From assembly GCA_019237945.1 (NCBI GenBank), contig JAFAOG010000508.1:1-36706 (forward strand): 36,706 nt of DNA. Reading direction: 5' to 3'. Source of the DNA: Deltaproteobacteria bacterium. GTDB taxonomy: Bacteria; Myxococcota_A; Polyangia; Haliangiales; Haliangiaceae. Positions 30,480-36,706 of this stretch are shown piece by piece (position 1 is the stretch's first letter; each line of letters opens with the position of its first letter). Below the pieces are notes generated by a model. That model saw only the letters and a list, made by a program, of their open reading frames with translations, was not told the DNA's origin and did not search any database. The position numbers and the translations under genes were made by a program.

Positions 30480-32063
30480 CTACGGCGTCTCGTTCGCGCC
30501 GCGATCCGGTCCCGCGCCGTTGAAATGGCCGGGGACGCGCCCGTTGACGTCGATCCAGTCCTGGCCCGAATCGATCGCGGGCGAGGCGGGCCCGGGCACG
30601 AACATCGAGTCGAGGAGTGGATCGCTCGTCAGGATGTTCGTCGGCGTGATCGCGGAGCAACTCTGACACAGCGGCGAGCCGGATGCGTCCTCGTAGGCGA
30701 TGTCGAAGAGCGCGCCCGCATTGTTGCCGATGAACGCGGCCGGGTTGTCGTTGACGTAGATGTTGTTGCGCGCGTGAATGGTGCGCGCGTTGCTGCGGCG
30801 CACGGCGCCGAGATCGACGATGCCGGTCCGCACGAACGTGTTGTTGATCAGGTACAGGTCACCCGCATCGCCGCCGTTCGCGATCACACCGCTGTACTCC
30901 TTGTCGACGCACGTATTGCCGGTGATCCACAGGTCGCTGTTGCCCTGGCTGTTGATGAAGATGCACTCGTCGCCCTTCGTTGGATCGGCGGTCGAGCTCA
31001 TCACATTGTCGGAGACCTCCTTGACCGCGGTATCGATGTACATCGTATCCATCACCTCGGCCGTGAACGTATTGTGGACGATGCGATGCCCGGTCCCGCC
31101 GTGGATCCGCAGCGCGGCCGCGTAGCAATTCTTCTCGGGAACGTTCGCGTCACTGAAGCGGTTCTCGTCGAGGATCAGCGTCCCGCCGTCGACGCGAATC
31201 GCACCGCCATCGGGAAAGTCGCCGGCGCCGCAGTTGTTCGTGCTGACGTCCTCGAGCTTGTAGTTGAACGCGAGGTCCTTGAAGTGCAGGTCCGAGATCG
31301 CGACCAGGCCGCCGCTGACCCGGAAGCCGTAGCTGCCCGGCATCGTCTGCCACGCCATGTCGACGGACATCGTCACGCCGTTGCCGTCGATCGCGAGATC
31401 CTCGGTGATCGTCGGCAGCGGGCCCTTCGTCCGATCGAGCGCGATCGTCGCGGTCGCGAGCGTGGGGTCGAAGACGATCCGGTCCGCGCCGGGCGCCGCG
31501 TTTGCCGCCGCGAGCGCCTCGCGCAGGCTCGTCGTCGTGCTGACCGTCGTTTCGTCCATCGCCGTCGTGACGACGATCGGCGCGTTCATCGTCATGAAGG
31601 GCAGCGACAGCGGCGTCGCCGACGGCATCGCCGATTGCCGCGACCCATCGACGAACGTCGCGACGCCGTTGACCACGACAGGCCCCGGCGGTGCCGCGCT
31701 CGTGCGCGCGTCGACGACGAAGTGAAACATCACCGAGCCGTGCGCCGAGACGGTCGTGGGCTGCAGCGTCGTCACCCCTTCGCGCCGATCGGCATCGCGC
31801 CAGCGGAACTGCGCCTCGCGGCCGCCAAACGACAGCGTCGCCGCGACGCCCGTCACGTCATGATCGAGATCGTTCTGCAGTGTCGTGAAGACGTCGAATC
31901 CATAGAGGCCCGGCCGCAGCATCGCGACGCTGCTCGTCACGCTCGTGAAGCGAACGAGCGGCTGCACGGGCGGTGCATCGATCATCGCGTCGACCGCGCC
32001 GTCGCCAGGCGCCGCATGCGCGTGGAACGAGCACGCCGCGCAGACGACGAGCAGGTACCTCAC
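30480..32063 (-). CDS. Right-handed beta-helix lipoprotein
   Basis: This 527-residue protein has a signal of only about 11 residues ending CAAC (Cys11). Residues 30-150 look like an Ig-type domain. From about residue 165 there is TTSLREALAAANAAPGADRIVFDP, the signature that opens many parallel beta-helix or Pmp-type repeats. Helix rungs follow: IDGNGVTM, GGTLILDENRFSD, HRIVHNTFTAEV, WITGNTCVD, LYLINNTFVRTG, IHARNNIYVN. The end reads SPAIDSGQD...RGANETP, the typical end cap of this group. Such proteins bind or cleave polysaccharides or act as adhesins; no catalytic residues could be assigned. GTG start at 32063 with TACGAT seven bases upstream and no Shine-Dalgarno. Confidence 0.82.
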   Translation of the reverse strand: MRYLLVVCAACSFHAHAAPGDGAVDAMIDAPPVQPLVRFTSVTSSVAMLRPGLYGFDVFTTLQNDLDHDVTGVAATLSFGGREAQFRWRDADRREGVTTLQPTTVSAHGSVMFHFVVDARTSAAPPGPVVVNGVATFVDGSRQSAMPSATPLSLPFMTMNAPIVVTTAMDETTVSTTTSLREALAAANAAPGADRIVFDPTLATATIALDRTKGPLPTITEDLAIDGNGVTMSVDMAWQTMPGSYGFRVSGGLVAISDLHFKDLAFNYKLEDVSTNNCGAGDFPDGGAIRVDGGTLILDENRFSDANVPEKNCYAAALRIHGGTGHRIVHNTFTAEVMDTMYIDTAVKEVSDNVMSSTADPTKGDECIFINSQGNSDLWITGNTCVDKEYSGVIANGGDAGDLYLINNTFVRTGIVDLGAVRRSNARTIHARNNIYVNDNPAAFIGNNAGALFDIAYEDASGSPLCQSCSAITPTNILTSDPLLDSMFVPGPASPAIDSGQDWIDVNGRVPGHFNGAGPDRGANETP

Positions 32064-32076
32064 GGATGCGATCGTA
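32064..32076 (-). promoter_or_regulatory. -10 element TACGAT of the beta-helix gene, leaderless type
   Basis: TACGAT (32071-32076, minus strand) ends seven bases before the GTG at 32063, in the 18-base gap after the histidine kinase stop. There is no Shine-Dalgarno. Confidence 0.55.
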
Positions 32077-32081
32077 CCGCG

Positions 32082-33884
32082 TTAGTCGGCGTCCGTCGTG
32101 CGACGGATCGGGAGCTCGATCGCGAAGGTCGTACCTCCGGCGCCGCTGTCGCACGAAATCGTGCCCCGGTGGTCGTCGACGATCTTCTTGACGATCGCGA
32201 GCCCCAGGCCCGTACCGCCCTTCTTGTTCGTCGCGAACAGCTCGAACAACCGGCCGCGCAGCTCGGGCGGAATGCCCGAGCCGGTATCGCTGACCGTGAA
32301 GCGCAGCGAGTCGCTGTCGCGCGAGCAGGTGACGCGGAGCTTGCCGCCGTCGGGCATCGCCTCGATCGCGTTGCGCGCGAGGTTGTGGAACACGCGCAGC
32401 AGCTTCTGCTCGTCGAAGAAGGCGATGCCGTCGTACGTCGCCTCGACCTGGAAGTCGATGCCGCGGCCGGCCGTTGCGGCGCCGAGCTGCGTCGTCAGGT
32501 CCTCCGTGAACCGGTTGACGTACACCTTGCGCATGACGAGGTCGGTCTCGCCGCGCGCGAACGCGAGCACCTCGCGCGTCATGCCGGCCATCAGATCGAA
32601 CTGGCGCTGGATCTGCTCGACGTACTGCTCGCGCTGATGGCCCTCATCGGACGCCGCCATCAGCTGCGCGTAGCCCGAGATGATCGTCATCGGCGTCTTG
32701 AGGTCGTGCAACAGGCCCGCGAGCATCCGCCCGATCGATGCGAGCCGGTCACTCTTGCTCTGCTCGCTGCGCCGGCGCGCCAGCCCGATCGCACTGGCGG
32801 CCTGCCCCGCGATCAGCACGAGCAGCTTGAGATCGGCCTCGGTCCACGGCGTGCCGTCGCGCTTCGTCTTGCGCTGATCGATGATCTCGATGCCGCCGAT
32901 CACGTCCTCGCCGTCGACGAGCGGCGCGATCATGATGTGGGCCGGCGTCACGCCGGTCTCCTTCGCGATCTCGACCGCGTGCCGCGGGTCGTGCGCCGGA
33001 TCGTCGACGATCAACGGCATCTTGTGCGAGATCGACCACCCGATCAGGCCGGTGCCGTGCGGCAGCGTGCGCTCGATCAGCCGCGGCGCCGCCGGTCCCT
33101 GCACCGTGCGAAACCGCAACGAGCCATCGGTATCGACGAGCGCGATCGAGCCGGCCCCGCCGCCGAGCACCGTGATCGCCTGCGCGAGGATGCGCGACAG
33201 CAGGTCATCGAGGTCGAGCGCGCCCGACAGCTCCTTCTCGACCTCGTACAGCGCGTTGAGCTCGCGCTGGCGCCGCTCGAGGTCGCGCCGCGCATCCAAG
33301 AGCTGCTGGTTCTGCGTGACGAGCGAGTGATACAGCCGGGCATTCTCGATCGCGATCGCGGCCTGACTCGCGAGCGCACCGAGCAGCTCTTCATCCGCCG
33401 TCGTGAACGGACCGCCCGCTTTATTGAGCACCTGCAGCACGCCGACGAGCCCGCCGAGCGCACCGACCATCGGCACGCTCAGGATCGACCGCGTGCGATA
33501 CCCGCTCTTGACGTCGACCGCCGGCTGGAACCGCTGATCGGCATACGCCTCGGGGATGTTGACGATCTCGCGCGTCTGCGCGACCCATCCCGCGATGCCC
33601 TCGCCGACGTCGAGTCGGATCTCGACGACCGACCCGCCCTGGATGACCTTGCTCCACAGCTGCCGCCCGTCCTCGGTCACGAGGAACAGCGTCGAGCGGT
33701 CCGCCTCCATCAAGACGGTGACCTTCTCCATGATCAGGCGAAGCAGCGCATCGAGATCGCCGACCGTCGACAGCGCACGGCTGACCTCCTGGACGAGCGC
33801 GACCTTCTTCTGCTCGCGCTGGAGCGCAGACTCGATCGCCCCGAGATCGGAGGCGCTCGTCGCCAGGCCCTTACCGTCCGCCAT
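32082..33884 (-). CDS. Soluble sensor histidine kinase with two GAF domains
   Basis: This 600-residue protein has no transmembrane segment, so it senses an internal or diffusible signal. Two GAF domains lie at about residues 40-185 and 220-370, separated by a helical linker (QNQQLLDARRDLERRQREL). The HisKA dimerisation domain has the H-box LLHDLKTPM with His393. The HATPase domain shows N-box NLARNAIEAM (Asn505), G1 DTGSGIP (533-539) and G2 GTGLGL (557-562). It would phosphorylate a response regulator. The only one in the window is the NtrC-type protein, 13 kb away. Upstream, TACGAT with TG before it (extended -10) lies in the 15-base gap to the TPR-zincin stop. Confidence 0.93.
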   Translation of the reverse strand: MADGKGLATSASDLGAIESALQREQKKVALVQEVSRALSTVGDLDALLRLIMEKVTVLMEADRSTLFLVTEDGRQLWSKVIQGGSVVEIRLDVGEGIAGWVAQTREIVNIPEAYADQRFQPAVDVKSGYRTRSILSVPMVGALGGLVGVLQVLNKAGGPFTTADEELLGALASQAAIAIENARLYHSLVTQNQQLLDARRDLERRQRELNALYEVEKELSGALDLDDLLSRILAQAITVLGGGAGSIALVDTDGSLRFRTVQGPAAPRLIERTLPHGTGLIGWSISHKMPLIVDDPAHDPRHAVEIAKETGVTPAHIMIAPLVDGEDVIGGIEIIDQRKTKRDGTPWTEADLKLLVLIAGQAASAIGLARRRSEQSKSDRLASIGRMLAGLLHDLKTPMTIISGYAQLMAASDEGHQREQYVEQIQRQFDLMAGMTREVLAFARGETDLVMRKVYVNRFTEDLTTQLGAATAGRGIDFQVEATYDGIAFFDEQKLLRVFHNLARNAIEAMPDGGKLRVTCSRDSDSLRFTVSDTGSGIPPELRGRLFELFATNKKGGTGLGLAIVKKIVDDHRGTISCDSGAGGTTFAIELPIRRTTDAD

Positions 33885-33902
33885 CAGGCGGCCATCGTAT
33901 CA
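33885..33902 (-). promoter_or_regulatory. Extended -10 TGATACGAT of the histidine kinase gene
   Basis: TACGAT (33894-33899, minus strand) is directly preceded by TGA, which is the stop codon of the upstream gene, giving an extended -10. Nine bases separate it from the ATG at 33884, so the leader would be 0-3 bases. There is no Shine-Dalgarno. Confidence 0.5.
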
Positions 33903-35156
33903 CTCCATGCCGCGGCGCCGCAGGTCGTCCTCGTCGAGGCCTTCGAGGTGCCCGATCTCGTGCAGCAGCGTGTCGCGAATCTGCTCCGTCAGCTCCGTGC
34001 GCGTCTTCACGGCACGAGCGAGGTTCTTGCGATAGAGCACGATCGAAGGCGACTCGTCGCCCGGCTGCACGGTCCGACCGACCGGCCCGCGATACAACCC
34101 CAGGATCGTCGGCGGGAACGGCGGCTGAACCGCCTTGAGGTCCGCCGGATCCGGCAGGTCCACCACCTCGACCTTGATCGCCTGCACGCGCGCCTTCCGA
34201 TCCGGCGGCAGCTGCGCGATCACGGCATCGACTTCCTTCTGGAACTCCGCCTGCGAGATCAGCACGGGCGGCGTCAGCTCACCGGGTGCGAGCGAGACCG
34301 CCTTCGCGAGCTCCGCATCCGCCGCCGCCGTCTCGCCCAGCGCCTCGAGCGTCAGCCCGAGCATCTGGTGCGTGTACGCATCGTCGGGCTGGATCGTCAG
34401 CGCCTTCTGCAGCACCGTCTTCGCATCCGCGAACCGGCTCAGGTCGAACAGCGCGACGCCCTTCTCGTGCAGCGCATCGCCACGCCCCGGCGCGATCCGC
34501 AGCGCCGCATCGACGCGCTCGAGCGCCTCGTCACTCCGTCCCAGATCATTGAGCGCCTGCGCCTCGAGCACGGCGAGGTCGGCCGCCAGCGGCGCATTCC
34601 GCCGACGCCGCGCGATCGCCCGCCGGCTCCCGCGCTGCGCGAGCTCGAGCCCGAGCCGCAACGCATCGCGGCCGCGCTCGCCCTTGCCATTGATGTAGAA
34701 GTCCGCGACCGCGCGCAGCGTCTCCGGATCATCGGGATCGAGCGACAGCGCGAGCGAGTACGCGATCTGCGCCTCGTTATCCCGCCCGAGCGCCGCGAGC
34801 GCCGCCCCGCGCAGGTGGTTCGCCTCGACGCTCGTCGGCGCCAGATCCGCGGCGCGGTCCGCGCACGTCCACGCCGCGCCGTACATCCCCTGCTCCAGAT
34901 CCTTGTTCGCCTCGTCGAGCAGCGCGCTCACCCGCGCATCGTCATCGGCCGACTCCGGCACCTTCGCCGCGCACTCGACGACCGCCTCTTCATGATGCGG
35001 CCGCACGCCGCCTTCGATGATCCCCTTGCCGGGCACGGGCACCGCGGTCGCCGCGGCCGCCGTCGGCCCGCTCGCCGACCCTGCCTTCGCCGCCCCGCCC
35101 GCGGGTGCCGCGCCGCGACATCCAGCGACGACGGCGAGGACAGCCACCCAGCGCAT
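33900..35156 (-). CDS. Lipoprotein with TPR repeats and C-terminal zincin metalloprotease domain
   Basis: This 418-residue protein starts at ATG 35156 with a lipobox VVAGC (Cys13). After a Pro/Ala-rich stretch come several TPR-type helices: AAWTCADRAADLAPTSVEANHL, AQIAYSLALSLDPDDPETL, ALERVDAALRIAPGRGDALH, AKTVLQKALTIQPDDAYTH. The C-terminal 110 residues resemble the small zincin-like metalloprotease family: SIVLYRKNLARA, then RDTLLHEIGHLEGLDEDDL with zinc ligands His399 and His403 and catalytic Glu400. TPR plus such a protease on one lipoprotein is unusual. The upstream ATG at 35168 overlaps the -10-like TATGCT; the shorter start fits it better. Cleavage of a bound partner is inferred. Confidence 0.85.
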   Translation of the reverse strand: MRWVAVLAVVAGCRGAAPAGGAAKAGSASGPTAAAATAVPVPGKGIIEGGVRPHHEEAVVECAAKVPESADDDARVSALLDEANKDLEQGMYGAAWTCADRAADLAPTSVEANHLRGAALAALGRDNEAQIAYSLALSLDPDDPETLRAVADFYINGKGERGRDALRLGLELAQRGSRRAIARRRRNAPLAADLAVLEAQALNDLGRSDEALERVDAALRIAPGRGDALHEKGVALFDLSRFADAKTVLQKALTIQPDDAYTHQMLGLTLEALGETAAADAELAKAVSLAPGELTPPVLISQAEFQKEVDAVIAQLPPDRKARVQAIKVEVVDLPDPADLKAVQPPFPPTILGLYRGPVGRTVQPGDESPSIVLYRKNLARAVKTRTELTEQIRDTLLHEIGHLEGLDEDDLRRRGME

Positions 35157-35234
35157 GGCCGCAAGCATAGCCCGCCCCCACCTCGAACGCGAAACCCGTG
35201 CAAGCGCTCGACATCCTTAGTACCGTTAGACGAC
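35157..35234. promoter_or_regulatory. Divergent promoter region, two leaderless-type -10 elements
   Basis: For the minus gene TATGCT (35164-35169) ends seven bases before ATG 35156. For the plus gene TACCGT (35221-35226) ends eight bases before ATG 35235. Neither side has a Shine-Dalgarno. About 50 bases lie between the two elements, room for a shared regulator site; no palindrome was seen there. Confidence 0.5.
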
Positions 35235-35876
35235 ATGGACGGAGACGTCTGGCACCTGGTGGAGGGCCGGCGCGACGATGGCGCGCCCGCCATCTTCCGC
35301 ATTCGCGAGCTCGCGCCGCGCCTCGAGCTCCCCCGCATCTTCGTCGTCGAGATGCCGTACCCGATCACGGAGATGTCCAACCTCCCGAACGCGGCCGCCT
35401 ACCGCCGGCTCGCTGACTTCGAGGAGCAATGGATCATCCCGACCTGCGCCGCGACGGGCTACGAGCTGGTCGGCCTCAAGATCGAGGAAGGCTCGTTCTT
35501 CCTCTACATGTACGGCGCGACCGACCCGAACGCCGTGATCGCCCGCCTCTCCCCGTTCGACGCCGCCCTCGGCTTCTACGACGACGAAGACCCGTCCTGG
35601 GGCGAGTACGCCACGCTCCGCGACCTGCTCGACCAGGCCAAGGCTCTCCCGATCCACACCAAGCTCCCCCCGCGCGCCCCGACGGTGATCGAGACGCCGG
35701 CCGCCGCCCCCAAGACGACGACGACGCTCAAGAAGCCCACGGCGAAGAAGCGCGCGCCGAAGAAGCTCGCCGCGAAGAAGCCCGCCGCGAAGAAGCCCGC
35801 CGCGAAGCAGCCTGCCGCGAAGAAGCCCGCCGCGAAGAAACCCGCCGCGAAGCGGCGCCCGACGAAGAAGCGCTGA
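35235..35876 (+). CDS. Protein with acidic N-terminal domain and histone H1-like C-terminal tail
   Basis: This 213-residue protein has no signal peptide. Residues 1-145 form a folded, rather acidic domain (MDGDVWHLVEG, RIFVVEMPYPITEMSNLPN, EGSFFLYMYGATDPNAVIARLS, DDEDPSWGEYATLRDLLDQ) that I do not recognise. Residues about 160-213 are a Lys/Ala/Pro tail with tandem KKPAA units ending KRRPTKKR, as in bacterial H1-like proteins that bind and compact DNA. A soluble domain with an H1-like tail suggests a nucleoid- or nucleic-acid-bound regulator; the specific role is unknown. ATG 35235 is preceded by TACCGT at eight bases and no Shine-Dalgarno. Confidence 0.75.
   Translation: MDGDVWHLVEGRRDDGAPAIFRIRELAPRLELPRIFVVEMPYPITEMSNLPNAAAYRRLADFEEQWIIPTCAATGYELVGLKIEEGSFFLYMYGATDPNAVIARLSPFDAALGFYDDEDPSWGEYATLRDLLDQAKALPIHTKLPPRAPTVIETPAAAPKTTTTLKKPTAKKRAPKKLAAKKPAAKKPAAKQPAAKKPAAKKPAAKRRPTKKR
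35769..35855 (+). repeat. 15-bp tandem repeat encoding the KPAAK tail
   Basis: Five full 15-base units with GCCGCGAAGAAGCCC as the main form, then one partial, lie in the 3' end of the H1-tailed gene. Two units differ by one or two bases (CAG and CCT; AAACCC). The unit is a multiple of three, so copy number can change without frameshift. Confidence 0.85.
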
Positions 35877-35885
35877 ACCAGCGCA

Positions 35886-35946
35886 GTTCGAGGCGCTTCC
35901 ATCGCGGGTCTTACGCGGTTCGAGGCGCCTCCATCGCGGGTGCTAC
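35886..35946 (+). repeat. Two 29-bp direct repeats at 32-bp period upstream of the third kinase
   Basis: Copy one (35886-35914) and copy two (35918-35946) differ at three of 29 positions. Both start GTTCGAGGCGC and include CCATCGCGGGT. The second copy contains the perfect palindrome GAGGCGCCTC and runs into the -10-like TACACT. The 32-base spacing is close to three DNA turns, so two proteins could bind the same face. The short gap holds no gene. Confidence 0.75.
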
Positions 35947-35956
35947 ACTGGTCTCG
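35944..35956 (+). promoter_or_regulatory. Extended -10 TGCTACACT of the third kinase gene, leaderless type
   Basis: TACACT (35944-35949) is preceded by TGC, giving an extended -10, and ends seven bases before the GTG at 35957. There is no Shine-Dalgarno. Confidence 0.55.

Positions 35957-36706
<750 letters not shown>

Noticed and set aside
30264-35234. A 1.6-kb-plus open frame on the plus strand covering about 5 kb, up to 1870 codons in total
   Set aside because: It is antisense to genes with clear domains (ATPase, beta-helix, GAF kinase, TPR-zincin). It is Arg/Ala-rich with no motifs, as expected from third-position GC bias. Only its last part (35235-35876) is a real gene.

Overview
The window is a very GC-rich (around 70% by eye), densely packed bacterial chromosome segment with no tRNA, rRNA, phage, IS or CRISPR sequence. 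It looks like Myxococcota (Kofleriaceae/Haliangium-like Polyangia). The basis is three Ser/Thr kinases, two of them with N-terminal zinc-ribbon motifs and C-terminal PEGA-like domains, ten predicted lipoproteins, an Ig-repeat/lamin-tail surface protein, an H1-like tail protein, and an NtrC-type regulator. The placement is an inference from gene content; no rRNA is present to test it.

Layout. 1-841: a partial PIG-L deacetylase lipoprotein (minus). 946-3977: guaB-guaA, the last steps of GMP synthesis (minus). 4138-5253: a lipoprotein with a single CXXCH haem motif (plus). 5279-5404: a 41-residue membrane protein (minus). 5451-6434: a PanE-like reductase (plus). 6415-17630: an apparent six-gene minus-strand operon made of two membrane Ser/Thr kinases, a TPR/TM protein, a 1291-residue Ig-repeat lipoprotein, glnD and a small membrane protein. 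17733-19163: an NtrC-family response regulator, divergent from a small membrane protein (19191-19460). 19532-26192: an orphan peptide-binding lipoprotein, two unknown lipoproteins, a lipoprotein esterase with a small putative barrel protein, and a beta-propeller lipoprotein. 26178-30462: a Gld-type ABC system (ATPase, fused GldF-GldG, DUF4340-like). 30480-35156: a beta-helix lipoprotein, a GAF-GAF histidine kinase and a TPR-zincin lipoprotein. 35235-36706: an H1-tailed protein and the start of a third Ser/Thr kinase.

How it works together. guaBA is housekeeping. The 11-kb operon places two membrane kinases, a TPR protein, a surface lipoprotein and the nitrogen sensor GlnD in one probable transcript, which suggests a signalling-to-envelope module; this link is inferred from gene order only. 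Much of the rest is envelope biology: lipoproteins, the ABC/Gld system and secreted or periplasmic hydrolases.

The most unusual signal is in the gene starts. Many operon-leading genes have no Shine-Dalgarno sequence. Instead they carry a TAnnnT (-10 like) hexamer ending 6-9 bases before the start codon, the arrangement expected for leaderless transcripts. Genes inside operons instead start by ATGA/GTGA overlap with the previous stop codon, or a few bases after it, some with a visible Shine-Dalgarno.
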